Part shown: positions 18,934-28,594 of the stretch, piece after piece
How positions within the stretch are numbered: the stretch's first letter is position 1
Layout of the letters: the number at the start of each line of letters is the position of its first letter
DNA from: Pedobacter sp. ASV28
GTDB taxonomy: Bacteria > Bacteroidota > Bacteroidia > Sphingobacteriales > Sphingobacteriaceae
DNA length: 64,000 nt
Assembly: GCF_016428855.1 (NCBI RefSeq)
Contig: NZ_JAELTN010000029.1
Location: forward strand, 1-64,000
Direction: 5' to 3'
Program-made: the position numbers and the translations under genes
Notes under the pieces: generated by a model
What the model was told of the DNA's origin: nothing
The model's database searches: none
What the model saw: the letters and a program-made list of their open reading frames with translations, nothing else

Positions 18934-19886
18934 AATTCCCTGCCGATAATCTTTCCTTCCTGGTATTTTTTGTCTGTATCCGCTGCTTTTTGCTTGTCTT
19001 CTATGGTAACTTCCACCTTTATAAGGTTCCTAAGGTCGGGCTGTCCGGCGTCTACCCATGCCGAGTACCAATAAGAGCCTACTTTAAGAATGGATGAGCG
19101 CATCTGCTTTTCTACCATTCCCATCATCATGTCCTGATAGGCTTTGCTGTAGGCAACAGAATATTGCTTCATTACATTCTTTCCGCGTTGCGAAAAATCA
19201 TATTTCTGATCTGAGGGAAAGGAAGCATTAAGTTTGGCTTCGAATTTTAAAACGGTATCGACCAAAGTATGGGAGTGTTTTACAATTTTCCAGGCCTCTT
19301 TTAAAGGGTTTTCGATATAACTTGCCTTTCCGACCAATAAATTGTAATCTTTGGCAAATAGTTCGGGGATACGGCTTTCCCAAAAGCCATGTATGCCTGC
19401 CTGATTGGTCAATTGTCCATTGTGGTTATTTGTGGTGTGTAAGGGGACGTGCGCATCTGCAATATAGTGGCCAAGATCGGCAGAATATTTTAAGATCCTT
19501 AACGAGTCGCGCTCCTTAAATGCCCTTACCAGATTGTTGTACGTTCGTTGGATTTGCCAAGGCACCATGCCGTCCTTTCTTAATTTTTCTGCACCGTATT
19601 TTTTAACGGCATCGTCCCATTTTTCGGGGATACTGTCGATATGATTTTCATAATTTTCAACGTCCAGGTAATGTCTGGGTGCCTCGGCCGTATCTGCATA
19701 ACGCCTCTTGTCGGGGTCGATGGCATGCTCCGTGATGTATTTATGATTGCTTTTATAAAAGCCTACCATTTCTTCAGGCAGGGTGAAAATAGCCAACTGA
19801 TTAATTCTCTTATGTGCAAAGAAACCCCAAGAGGAACAAAGGATAACGATAGAGAGTAAAGTAATTGGAAGGAATATCTTTTTCAT
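18930..19886 (-). CDS. Secreted S1/P1 nuclease / zinc phospholipase C-fold hydrolase
   Basis: 318 aa from ATG 19886 (signal MKKIFLPITLLSIVILCSS). The mature protein would begin near WGFFAHKRINQ, giving the N-terminal Trp and the early His that bind zinc in this fold. Other metal-site pieces are DLGHYIADAHVPLHTT and GIHGFWESRIPE. The fold covers S1/P1 nucleases and zinc phospholipase C; the substrate (nucleic acid or phospholipid) cannot be decided here. The upstream in-frame ATG at 19916 lacks a signal start. Confidence 0.83.
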   Translation of the reverse strand: MKKIFLPITLLSIVILCSSWGFFAHKRINQLAIFTLPEEMVGFYKSNHKYITEHAIDPDKRRYADTAEAPRHYLDVENYENHIDSIPEKWDDAVKKYGAEKLRKDGMVPWQIQRTYNNLVRAFKERDSLRILKYSADLGHYIADAHVPLHTTNNHNGQLTNQAGIHGFWESRIPELFAKDYNLLVGKASYIENPLKEAWKIVKHSHTLVDTVLKFEAKLNASFPSDQKYDFSQRGKNVMKQYSVAYSKAYQDMMMGMVEKQMRSSILKVGSYWYSAWVDAGQPDLRNLIKVEVTIEDKQKAADTDKKYQEGKIIGREF

Positions 19887-19976
19887 TAAAATGGATTTGT
19901 ACAAATTGGAAAACATAGCTTAAAAATAAGCAAAATAGATGAATATCCGAGCGCTATTGCCACAAAGCGGCAATAG

Positions 19977-20936
19977 CTATGATTTAATGAGCTTTTTGGT
20001 AACGTGGTATTGCCCTGAAAGAGAACTGATCTTATAGATATATATGCCCGGAGGGAGTAGGCTTAAATCTAGTTTGATGACATGTTTGCCGGTATTTAGG
20101 TATTCATTTAGCACGGTTTGCACAAGTTTTCCCTGGAGATTATATATTTTCATCTCTATTTTGTCTGATTCTGGCATCACAATATCTATAGAAGCATAAG
20201 CATGCATGGGGTTTGGATAGTTCTGTGATACCGTGAACTGCAAGAATCTTTCGGCTATAATCCTGTTGATGGTGTCGAAAATAATAAAGCTGATTAACCT
20301 GTTGCCCCTCGCATTGGGATGTACGACATCTTGATAGAGTGAGAAATCACGCCTAAATACGGCATTGATGTCTGCCAAATATACTTTGTACTCCAAGACT
20401 AGTTTCCTGTAGAGGTTATTGATAAGCCGTACCTGATTATTGACCCTTTTAAGGCGCTCGTCGTTCCTGTCGTCAAAAAACTGTATGGTGCAAATAACCG
20501 GAACAAGGTTTTGGTTTAAGGAGGCCACGATCATTTTTCTCATGTTTTCTTCCGTAGCCAAAATTTTAAGCTTGCCAGCTTCTATTTGGACAGCATCGTT
20601 GGCACCTGCTAAAATAACAATAAAACCGGTTTTACCGTAAATGGCATTGTCTAATCTTAATAAGCATTTTTCGGTAGTTTCGCCAGACACCCCATATTTC
20701 TGGACGTTTATAGTTTTGCCTGTATAACAGTTGGTGAAATGTTGGGTAAGATAAGATTGGAAGTCTGTACCACCAACCCCTTCCACGGTACTGGCCCCAA
20801 AAGTGATCACGTTTACGCTATCCTTTGAATAATACTTTGCAGATTCCGGACAACTGGCTCCTGTGATCTGGGCCACTGCATGATAGGAAATTCCCGAAAA
20901 TAAAAAATAGAAAAGCGCAGCTGTTATTAACCTCAT
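19977..20936 (-). CDS. SGNH/GDSL hydrolase with T9SS sorting domain
   Basis: 319 aa: signal peptide to about residue 22; SGNH domain with block I FGASTVEGVGG (catalytic Ser), block III ILAGANDA, and block V DVVHPNARG (catalytic Asp-His). From residue about 240 a type A C-terminal sorting domain: QFTVSQNYPNPMHAYASI, KIYNLQGKLV, PPGIYIYKI, ending KKLIKS. The protein should therefore be exported by the type IX secretion system and act at the surface as an esterase or lipase. Closest to SGNH carbohydrate or lipid esterases; substrate unknown. Confidence 0.9.
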   Translation of the reverse strand: MRLITAALFYFLFSGISYHAVAQITGASCPESAKYYSKDSVNVITFGASTVEGVGGTDFQSYLTQHFTNCYTGKTINVQKYGVSGETTEKCLLRLDNAIYGKTGFIVILAGANDAVQIEAGKLKILATEENMRKMIVASLNQNLVPVICTIQFFDDRNDERLKRVNNQVRLINNLYRKLVLEYKVYLADINAVFRRDFSLYQDVVHPNARGNRLISFIIFDTINRIIAERFLQFTVSQNYPNPMHAYASIDIVMPESDKIEMKIYNLQGKLVQTVLNEYLNTGKHVIKLDLSLLPPGIYIYKISSLSGQYHVTKKLIKS

Positions 20937-21064
20937 TATTGTTTATTAAGAGCGCAAGGATAAAATTTTGTGTACAAAGATATATAATATTAGAATTGAT
21001 ATGTAACGAAATTGTAGAAATTAAATTATCCTCATCATATCAATTTCGCTCATTTCAAAATACC

Positions 21065-21072
21065 TATATTTG
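21065..21072 (+). promoter_or_regulatory. -7 promoter box of the M20 dipeptidase
   Basis: TATATTTG, exact TAnnTTTG match, 17 bases before the ATG. A TTTC at 21044-21047 is a near-match -33 element at suitable spacing. Confidence 0.55.
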
Positions 21073-21089
21073 TTCAAAATATAAATCTT

Positions 21090-22463
21090 ATGCAAGAAAT
21101 TAAGAAATATGTAGAGGAGAATAAGCAACGTTTCTTAGATGAACTTTTTGAATTGTTGCGTTTTCCTTCTGTGAGTGCTGATCCAAAATATAAGGGCGAT
21201 GTACTGAAAACAGCGGCATTTGTTGCGCAAAAGCTTAAAGATGCGGGAGCTGATCAAGTAGAAATCTGTGAGACGGCAGGTTATCCGATTGTTTATGGTG
21301 AAAAGATAATAGATGCAAATTTACCTACGGTTTTAATTTACGGACATTATGACGTGCAGCCGGCAGATCCGCTAGAACTGTGGAAAACTCCGCCATTTGA
21401 GCCTACCGTTCGTGACGGTAAGATTTATGCCCGTGGTGCCTGTGATGATAAGGGACAATTTTATATGCATGTTAAGGCCTTTGAACTGATGATGCAGACC
21501 AATACCTTGGCCTGTAATGTGAAGTTTATGATTGAAGGGGAAGAAGAGGTGGGTTCGGCCAATCTGGGACTTTTCGTAAAAGCAAATACTGAACGTTTGA
21601 AAGCAGATGTGGTATTGATTTCTGATACTTCTATGATCAGCATGGATAATCCTTCTATTGAAACAGGTTTGAGAGGTTTGGCCTATATGGAAGTAGAGGT
21701 GCTAGGACCTAATAGAGATCTGCATTCAGGCGTTTATGGAGGAGCGGTGGCTAATCCGGCAACTATTCTTTGCCAAATGATAGCCTCCCTACACGATGAA
21801 AATAATCATATTACCATTCCTGAGTTTTATGACAAGGTGGTAGAGTTGAGTGATGCCGAAAAACAGGCACTCAATTCGGCGCCTTTTGATTTGGAAGCCT
21901 ATAAGAAAGACTTGGATATCAATTCTGAATGGGGTGAAAAAGGTTACTCTACTTTAGAACGTACCGGTACAAGGCCTACTTTGGAAGTGAATGGTATCTG
22001 GAGTGGCTATATTGGAGAAGGAGCGAAAACAGTATTGCCAAGTAAGGCAAATGCTAAGATTTCCATGCGTTTGGTACCTCATCAGAATTCCGACGAAATC
22101 AGCGAAATTTTTGCAAGGCATTTTGAACGTATTGCGCCAGAAGGAGTGAAGGTTAAGGTTACGCCTCATCACGGAGGTGAGCCGGTAGTTACACCAACGG
22201 ATAGTGTGGCTTATCAGGCTGCAGAAAAAGCAATAGAAGATAGTTTTGGTAAAAAGCCAATTCCAACACGTGGAGGTGGAAGTATTCCCATTGTGGCTTT
22301 GTTTGAAAATGTGCTGGGAATTAAATCTGTATTGTTTGGGTTTGGTCTAGATAGCGATGCCCTGCATTCACCAAACGAAAAATATGATATCTACAATTAC
22401 TATAAAGGCATAGAGACACTTCCTTTGTTCCATAAGTACTTTGCAGCGCTTAATAAAAAATAG
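21090..22463 (+). CDS. M20 family metallodipeptidase
   Basis: 457 aa cytosolic zinc peptidase. Metal site seen as YGHYDVQPADP (His, Asp), ARGACDDKGQ (bridging Asp), MIEGEEEVGS (catalytic Glu), and HSPNEKYD (last His). The dimerisation domain (LRGLAYMEVEVLGPNRDLHSGVYGG) lies between. It is most like the CNDP/PepV-type dipeptidases that cut free dipeptides. Single gene with its own promoter and terminator. Confidence 0.94.
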   Translation: MQEIKKYVEENKQRFLDELFELLRFPSVSADPKYKGDVLKTAAFVAQKLKDAGADQVEICETAGYPIVYGEKIIDANLPTVLIYGHYDVQPADPLELWKTPPFEPTVRDGKIYARGACDDKGQFYMHVKAFELMMQTNTLACNVKFMIEGEEEVGSANLGLFVKANTERLKADVVLISDTSMISMDNPSIETGLRGLAYMEVEVLGPNRDLHSGVYGGAVANPATILCQMIASLHDENNHITIPEFYDKVVELSDAEKQALNSAPFDLEAYKKDLDINSEWGEKGYSTLERTGTRPTLEVNGIWSGYIGEGAKTVLPSKANAKISMRLVPHQNSDEISEIFARHFERIAPEGVKVKVTPHHGGEPVVTPTDSVAYQAAEKAIEDSFGKKPIPTRGGGSIPIVALFENVLGIKSVLFGFGLDSDALHSPNEKYDIYNYYKGIETLPLFHKYFAALNKK

Positions 22464-22487
22464 ATAAAGGTTAATTTCTTTTGTTCT

Positions 22488-22521
22488 AAAGCCCTTCTGT
22501 TAAAATCGGAAGGGCTTTTTT
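22488..22521 (+). terminator. Rho-independent terminator
   Basis: AAAGCCCTTC pairs with GAAGGGCTTT, followed by T run, 25 bp after the dipeptidase stop. Confidence 0.92.
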
Positions 22522-22630
22522 GCTAAAAGACGCTGAAATAAATTCAGCACGACGTTGAGTTTAGGTTTTACGCCTATAATAGGGTTTCCAAAGAAATAAT
22601 AATCGAATTCGGGTTATAAGCGCATTTGTG

Positions 22631-24641
22631 TTATCTCATAGAAACCACCAAATCCTTTGGCCGGTTCATGGTCTCGCTATAGATGGTGCCAAATCTATCT
22701 GTGACCCTAATTTCAATGGGCGACGTTGGGCTGGCAGCCTTGGCCTTAAACAAGTGTGTAGAGTTGGTGGTCACAAAATCCTCTGTAGGGTCGGATCCGG
22801 CATTCAGCCGTAGGGCTTCATAGGAGATGATGTGAAGCGGATCAAGTGCTCTTACCCTGGTTACGGTTAATGGGGAACCATTTTCCAGTATTTCAACTTT
22901 CCACTTTTTATCGAAACCCCACACGTTCACTAAGATCTCGTTATTGTTGTTTGGGGTGGCATAGCCACTGGTGTAGGGTAGTAATTTAGCTTCGGTAGTA
23001 TTTGGTGCATACTTGGCTGCAGTAATGTGTACTTTATTTAAGTCGTATGCCCTGAACTGATAATTTTCTTCATAACCAATGGATTTGTAGAGCCATTGAT
23101 AGTTTCTGTTGTTGAACTTCCATATACCATATCCTCCCGGAGCGCCATCCTTACAGATGTGGTTTCCGGCGTAGCCATTTTTCCCTGTCCACCACCAGGT
23201 AGCGCAAATGGCACCAGAATTATGTTCCATCAAGCTCGTATTGTTTTCGTAGGCATAGCAAACATGCGTGTGGCCGGTAATTACATTGACGTCCGTAAAG
23301 CCATTAAGCGTGTTGATAAATTCGGTAGAGTTGTTAAGGCGTAGGGTGGCTGTTTCATTTTGTCCGCTCAAGGTTGGGCTGTTGTTCAGTTGGATGTGCA
23401 TGGCAATGACAATAGGTGTAGATTTATCTGCAATGGTGGCCAGGTCTTTTTTGAGCCATTCAATTTGATCTGCTATAATTACACCATTATAATTTCTGTC
23501 ACCAAGCACTCCCTGTGCGCCCTTGTCATTAATATATTGAATATTGTCCAATACAATGTAATGTACTTTTCCAACATTGAATGAATAGTATGTAGGGCCA
23601 AGTGTTGCCCTAAAGCTGCTTTCTGCCTGCCAGTCTGCGTTTACGAATGGGTCGTTATCATGATTTCCCATCGTGTGGAAAACCGGAACGTTTATCGTTT
23701 TCATTAAATCTAAATACTGGCCAAAGCGATAATTGTTCTCGTACCAATAAGCATCCCATGTCATGTCGCCCAGGGTAAGTGCATATACTTTATAGCCTTC
23801 GTTTTTGTATTTGGTAATTGTTTTGCCGGCATCTGTTAAAAAGCCATTTTGAAACTGGGTGATGTCATTATTCCTGTTGGCCAGGTGCATATCGCCCAGT
23901 GCAAGTATAACGTGCTTGTCGTTGTTAACGGCTTTAAGTTCAAAGTCTACTGTCTCTACAGTATTGGCATTTGAGGTAAAGCTTTTGTAAAATACAGGTA
24001 ATATGGTATTGCCGGTGTCAACTTCATAGCCACTGGGTATTGAAATGAAAACAAAATTTTTATTCTTTTTAGATGGTAGATAGTAAATCCCATTTTGGTC
24101 TGTTTTGGTTACTTCTACGCCATCCGACACTACGACGTTGGCCAATCCCGTTCCTGCGGCATAAACTGTTCCCTTAATGGTCATGCCCAATACATCGGGT
24201 ATGTTGTTGAAGGGGACTTCAATGGTGCTGGAACCCAAAAGCAGGCTTTGGTTGCCTCTGGTTACTGTAATTTTATAGCTGTTTGCAATGAAGTTGGTGG
24301 GTATAGTAAAAATACAGCTATTGGTAGTTACAGATTTTATGTCTATCGTGAAATTCTTTGTGGCGTCTGTTAATGAGGTGAAGATCAATTTGTCGCCCAT
24401 GGCAAAACCTTCGCCTTGAAAAGAAAAATCGGTACTAACTGTAAAGATAAGCTTACTGGGAATGGAGAAGTTGGTTATTTTTAGGCTGTTGTTATTGCCG
24501 GTAGGTGGTGTTGGTGTGGGGAGCGGTGCCTCGGCAGTTTTCTTGCATCCAAAAACAGTTAAGCTAATTCCTGTGACGGTGCTGGCGATGATGAAATCGC
24601 GTCTAGAAATAATCTTCTTGCTGCGCTTTTCTTTTCTTCAT
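22631..24641 (-). CDS. Tat-lipoprotein calcineurin-like phosphoesterase, frameshifted at start
   Basis: The main frame (589 codons from an internal ATG at 24400) continues upstream in frame to a stop at 24638, adding a twin-arginine lipoprotein signal (KKIISRRDFI, then SLTVFGC) and a Pro/Thr linker, but has no start codon. An ATG at 24641 lies one frame off; removing one A from the AAAA run just after it would join them. Domains: Ig-like N region, MetallophosN-like (GTVYAAGTGLANVVVSDG), metallophosphatase (ALGDMHLANRN, LGDMTWD, MGNHDND, HIQLNN, TGHTHVCYAYEN), then a C-terminal domain. Exported phosphoesterase of unknown substrate. The indel may be a sequencing error or a true mutation. Confidence 0.85.
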
Positions 24642-24689
24642 TTTAGTTTTTATTTGATTTGGGTCATGGGTGTATTGCTTAAGCTAAAG

Positions 24690-25070
24690 TAATAAATTAA
24701 AATATTTTTAAGGTTTTTGTGTTGTTTTTTATTTCTTTTTTATGCTTTATTGTTTCTTTATGATTTTTTTTATTTGTTTTTAAATAATTTATTAATGCTT
24801 AGTTAACCTTGAGTTTGTAATTTTGCCCTTATTTATATTGGTTTTAAATCGAGGGATATATTGATGTAGGTGTTGATTTTTACCCTTTTTATTCAATTAA
24901 GACTAAATTAAGTTTGTTTTTTTTGAAATTTTTTATCGGCTTGGTTGATTGCTTTGGATTGTTTCTTTTTTGGTCTTTTTCTTTTCTGTAGTAATAAAAG
25001 TGTTTTTATAAAAATTAAATTTTATTAAATTAAATTTTATTTAATTTCACTTTTTCGTTTATTTGAATAA
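24690..25070. other. T-rich spacer, no gene
   Basis: About 380 bp with extreme T excess on the plus strand and very low GC, containing no credible open frame. It separates the frameshifted phosphoesterase from the phosphatase pseudogene. Two short TAAATTTTAT repeats occur near 25010-25045. Confidence 0.6.
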
Positions 25071-25074
25071 CTAA

Positions 25075-25655
25075 ATATGGATCAAACCAATTTTTGAAGT
25101 CGTAATAAATGCATATGACAACCGCTATTGCGGCGGAACTGATATCTCCCTTTTGATGATAAAGACATGGGCAGGTGTAGGCGGTTGAGGGATAAAAAAT
25201 TGGATGCAGTGTATTCGTCGCCGTTAAAAAGAGCTTATGATACTGCAAAAATTGCTTTTGGTAACCATTTGGTAACAACCGATGCATGTTTAATTGAAAT
25301 AGATTTTGCTAATTGGGAAGTAAAAAGACGAGAAGAATTTGTGGCCGAAAATCCATTGTTGTGGGCAAAGTGGTCAGATGATCTGGCAACTGCGCAGGCA
25401 GGGGGTAATGGCGAAAATGCAATGCAGGTTGTAGAAGAGTAGGGCGTTTTTTTTTCGAAATGTTGGGCAAACATAATGGAGGGTATCCTGCTTTTAGTTG
25501 GCCATAATGAAATTAATAGGTTTTATATGGCCCATAAATTAGGGATGACCCTTAAAAATTATAGAAAAATAGTACAGCAAAACTCATCGCTAACTTTTTT
25601 TCAATTAGGCGAAAATGAAGAGTTTACCTTAGAAAAATTAAATACCACAATATAG
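25075..25655 (+). pseudogene. Histidine phosphatase (phosphoglycerate mutase-like) pseudogene
   Basis: Three pieces of one family protein can be read. The first frame (from about 25085) gives NAYDNRYCGGTDISL. After a frame change near 25155 the main frame gives MGRCRRLRDKKLDAVYSSPL (the LxxVYSSPLxRAxxTA motif) to VVEE. An in-frame TAG at 25440-25442 then interrupts, and the same frame resumes with LLVGHNEINRFYMAHKLGM, which holds the second catalytic His, to 25655. The N-terminal RHG motif is gone. So there is one frameshift, one nonsense codon and a lost start. Confidence 0.85.
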
Positions 25656-25668
25656 TAGACCATAAATT

Positions 25669-26616
25669 ATGATGATTAAATCTTTTTTTAGAAAGCAGAT
25701 TGTTTTGTTGGGGCTTTTATGTTCCGTGTCGGGCATTGGCTTTGCCCAAAATAAGGAGATTAATGTGTTGAAGGTCAAAAATGTTAAGGACCTGAAAGCA
25801 TTTTTTAAGCATAGTGCCAATCATTTTCCCATTATAAGTGGGCATCGGGGCGGCATGACCAAAGGATTTCCGGAAAATTCAATGGAAACTTTTGCAAATA
25901 CCTTAAAATACATGCCTTCATTTTTTGAGATCGACCCTCGTTTGACCAAAGACAGCGTAGCTGTTTTAATGCATGATGCCACATTGGATAGGACCACAAA
26001 TGGTACTGGAAAATTAGCGGATTATACCTATGCAGAACTACAGAAACTGAGGTTAAGGGATCCGGAAGGCAATGTTACGGACTATAAGATACCAACCCTT
26101 AAGGAAGCTATTTTATGGAGCAAAGGTAAAACCGTAATGAATCTGGATAAAAAGGATGTGCCATTGGAAATGACGGCCCGTATCTTAAATGAATGCAATA
26201 ATGAAGCGGTAATGCTTACCGTGCACAATGCTAAGCAGGCTAAGTTCTATCTCGAGCAAAATCCAAACTGGATGCTTTCCGTGCATATAAGAACTAAAAA
26301 AGCGTATGACGAATATGTGAAAGCAGGTATTCCATGGGAAAGTATCATTGCCTATATCGGACCAGAATATACGCCCGAAAATAAAGATTTGATGAAGTTG
26401 TTGCAGGAGAAAGGGGTAATGGTTATGATTTCTTCTGCGCCTACCTATGATAAATTGACCACAGCAGAAGAAAGGGCCAAAGCCTATGTAGAAATCTTTA
26501 AGGGAGGTGCAGATATTTTAGAATCCGATCTGCCGGTAGAAGTGGCCGAAGCCATAAAAGGCATTGTGCCCAAGAAAACCCCACAACATCAATATTTTGG
26601 GAAAGAAAAGCTTTAG
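25669..26616 (+). CDS. Periplasmic glycerophosphodiester phosphodiesterase
   Basis: 315 aa with signal peptide (to about residue 24, SGIGFAQ). GDPD motifs: ISGHRGGMTKGFPENS, FFEIDPRLTKDS, VLMHDATLDRTTNGTG. It is intact although its neighbours on both sides are decayed. A GDPD followed by an MFS transporter and a DeoR-type regulator suggests a former glycerophosphodiester uptake and use cluster (inference). Paralogue of the GDPD at 10135-11061. Confidence 0.92.
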   Translation: MMIKSFFRKQIVLLGLLCSVSGIGFAQNKEINVLKVKNVKDLKAFFKHSANHFPIISGHRGGMTKGFPENSMETFANTLKYMPSFFEIDPRLTKDSVAVLMHDATLDRTTNGTGKLADYTYAELQKLRLRDPEGNVTDYKIPTLKEAILWSKGKTVMNLDKKDVPLEMTARILNECNNEAVMLTVHNAKQAKFYLEQNPNWMLSVHIRTKKAYDEYVKAGIPWESIIAYIGPEYTPENKDLMKLLQEKGVMVMISSAPTYDKLTTAEERAKAYVEIFKGGADILESDLPVEVAEAIKGIVPKKTPQHQYFGKEKL

Positions 26617-26646
26617 CCTGAAAACCTTCGCCCTAAACCAAAGCTG

Positions 26647-26877
26647 ATGAAGGAAACTTTTTTAATTCCAGAACGTAGACGCTGGTTAATTACCGCATTG
26701 ATATTTTTTGCCATTGTATTTAACTACCTTGATTGGCAGATTGTGTATACTCTCAAGCCAATGCTCAAAAAGGAATTTCAGTTGGCAGAAGATGGCTATG
26801 CTTTCAACGCAGGTTCAACTGTGGGTAAGTTCATTAAACTAACAGATTCCTCTCCGATAAATAGGAGTGCGCCCTAA
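26647..26877 (+). pseudogene. MFS transporter, N-terminal fragment
   Basis: Residues 1-48 (ERRRWLITALIFFAIVFNYL, then DWQIVYTLKPMLKKEF) match the first helix of the ACS-like major facilitator family, where NYLDRQ is typical. Homology stops at about base 26810; the following 25 codons and the stop are unrelated. About 380 residues are missing, so the transporter is dead. It lies 30 bp after the GDPD gene and was probably in its operon. Confidence 0.85.
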
Positions 26878-26939
26878 AGTTGGAATGACAAACTTTTAAG
26901 ATTGCTTCGCAATGACGAAAGGATAAAGGCGGGTGGGAG
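26878..26939. repeat. Intergenic repeat fragment
   Basis: Contains TTGCTTCGCAATGACG next to a second GGAATGACAA, the style of dispersed non-coding repeats seen between genes of this lineage. Similar sequence types occur at 32710-32790, 32843-32947 and 41510-41600. It lies where the MFS gene is broken and may mark the deletion junction. Confidence 0.4.
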
Positions 26940-27704
26940 TTAGGCAATAATCACTTTCACCCCTTTTTCTTCAATCTGTTGTACTACAATTTCGGGCACT
27001 TTATCGTCGGTAATCACATAGGAAACCTGTTCGAAAGTGCATACTTTCCCTAAGCCCCTTTTGTCGAACTTGGTGCTATCGGCCAATATCACAACGGTTT
27101 GCGCAGTTTCGATCATTTTTTGATCTAAGGCAGCCTCGGCCAAGTTGGTAATGGAAAAGCCAAAGTCGAGATCAATGCCGTCTACGCCTAGAAAAAGAAT
27201 GCCACAGGAAATTTCTTCCAGAATTTTTTCGGCAAAATTGCCAGCTACCGATGAAGAATTGGACCTGATCATACCACCCAGTTGCAGTACTTCTATATTG
27301 TGTCGGTTGCTCAATTCCAAACCCACCTTTAAAGCCGGTGTGATCACGGTAATATGCTCTGCAGGATTTAAAAATCTGGCCACTTCGAAAACGGTAGAGC
27401 CAGAACCGATGGTGATCGAATCGGTGTTCTTGATCAGCTTTAGTGCAGCTTTCGCAATGCGTTGCTTTTCTTCGGCATTAATCAGCTCTTTTTCGTAAAT
27501 GCTTCTTTCACTGGCATACGGATTTTTGATAGAACCACCACCTCTTGTCCTGAAAAGAAGGTTTTTGTCTTCCAACATCTTTAAATCTTTTCTGATGGTC
27601 ACCCCAGAAACTTTCATTAAATCTATCAGTTCGATGATGCTTACTTTTCCATCCTCTTTTAACTTTTTAAGAATATATTCGTGCCTATCAGTAATATTTT
27701 TCAT
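26940..27704 (-). CDS. DeoR/GlpR family transcriptional regulator
   Basis: 254 aa. N-terminal helix-turn-helix (residues 5-58: ILKKLKEDGKVSIIELIDLM, VSGVTIRKDLKMLEDKNLL) and a C-terminal DeoR sensor domain with IGSGSTVFEVAR, LGGMIRSNSSSVAG, FLGVDGID and ADSTKFDKRG. These proteins are usually repressors relieved by a phosphorylated sugar. It converges on the GDPD-MFS remnant, its likely former target. Confidence 0.93.
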   Translation of the reverse strand: MKNITDRHEYILKKLKEDGKVSIIELIDLMKVSGVTIRKDLKMLEDKNLLFRTRGGGSIKNPYASERSIYEKELINAEEKQRIAKAALKLIKNTDSITIGSGSTVFEVARFLNPAEHITVITPALKVGLELSNRHNIEVLQLGGMIRSNSSSVAGNFAEKILEEISCGILFLGVDGIDLDFGFSITNLAEAALDQKMIETAQTVVILADSTKFDKRGLGKVCTFEQVSYVITDDKVPEIVVQQIEEKGVKVIIA

Positions 27705-27800
27705 GCTAACCGAGCGATGTGGGTAAATAAGTATTAAACAATAATTTAGGTTACAAATCTAAATTAAAAAGGTGAGTTATTAAATATTAATTTGGGGCAT

Positions 27801-27830
27801 AAAAAAAGCGTTCCGTAATAACGCAACGCT
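27801..27830 (-). terminator. Rho-independent terminator of the GIN-domain gene
   Basis: Stem AGCGTT/AACGCT plus CGT/ACG with one mismatch and an AATA loop (27807-27830). The T run on the minus strand is given by the A run at 27801-27807. It lies 24 bp after the stop at 27854. Confidence 0.82.
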
Positions 27831-27853
27831 CCTGTTTGTATTAAACCTTAAAA

Positions 27854-28450
27854 TTATTTCGCTTTTGCGTAGTCGGCCGAATTACGGTTTTCAATTTCTG
27901 TTTTTGCAGCTTTAAAGTTTTTAGTGTTTAAAGTGGCCAGCTCATTAGTGGAAATGGCATGCGTACCAGTGGTTCCATTAAGTTTCAATGACGATTCGTT
28001 AACTAATTTGGTGTATAGGCTTTCAGTTTTCGAGCTGATGTCTGCCTTTGCATTATCTTTCAGGATAATTTGTAAATACTGAAGATTTAGGGTGTTTTTG
28101 GTATTTACTACAGCATTACCTTCTATGTCTATTCTACTGATGTTGCCTACATAAAGTGTGATTTTTGCAGTTTCGCCACTTTTTTTGCTAGATACATAAA
28201 TGGCATCATCGGTGCTGTATACCCTGGCTTTTGCCGTACCGTCGTTGGTGTATAATTTCTTGCTCTCTGCATCTTGTACAAGAGTTACTTCTACATTACC
28301 AGAAATAATCACTTTTTTAGCAGTTTGGTTTTCTTCATAAGTGCGGATGTTCAGGTTCGAGTTTGCCGAATTGTTGGCATAAACGGTTGATGAGGTAAGG
28401 GCTAAAGCTAAAATCCCGATAGCTAATAGCGAAGAAGTTCTTTGTTTCAT
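27854..28450 (-). CDS. Secreted GIN-domain (DUF2807-like) protein
   Basis: 198 aa from ATG 28450 with signal peptide (SLLAIGILALALTSSTVYA). The beta-helical pattern with KVIISGNVEVTLVQDAESK and ISRIDIEGNAVVNTKNTLNL resembles the putative auto-transporter adhesin head GIN domain. The family is widespread in Bacteroidota with no firm function. An alternative ATG at 28501 gives no signal. Confidence 0.75.
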   Translation of the reverse strand: MKQRTSSLLAIGILALALTSSTVYANNSANSNLNIRTYEENQTAKKVIISGNVEVTLVQDAESKKLYTNDGTAKARVYSTDDAIYVSSKKSGETAKITLYVGNISRIDIEGNAVVNTKNTLNLQYLQIILKDNAKADISSKTESLYTKLVNESSLKLNGTTGTHAISTNELATLNTKNFKAAKTEIENRNSADYAKAK

Positions 28451-28594
28451 AATTGATCTGTGTTTTATTGATGAGACGCAGGTCATGATAAAACGTTGCA
28501 AGGCTTATGATGAAAATCGACGAACAGGCTATGGATTTCGACGAACGGCTAAAGCATCTCTTCTAACAAAAAATAACTTTAGCCGTTATTCCGT

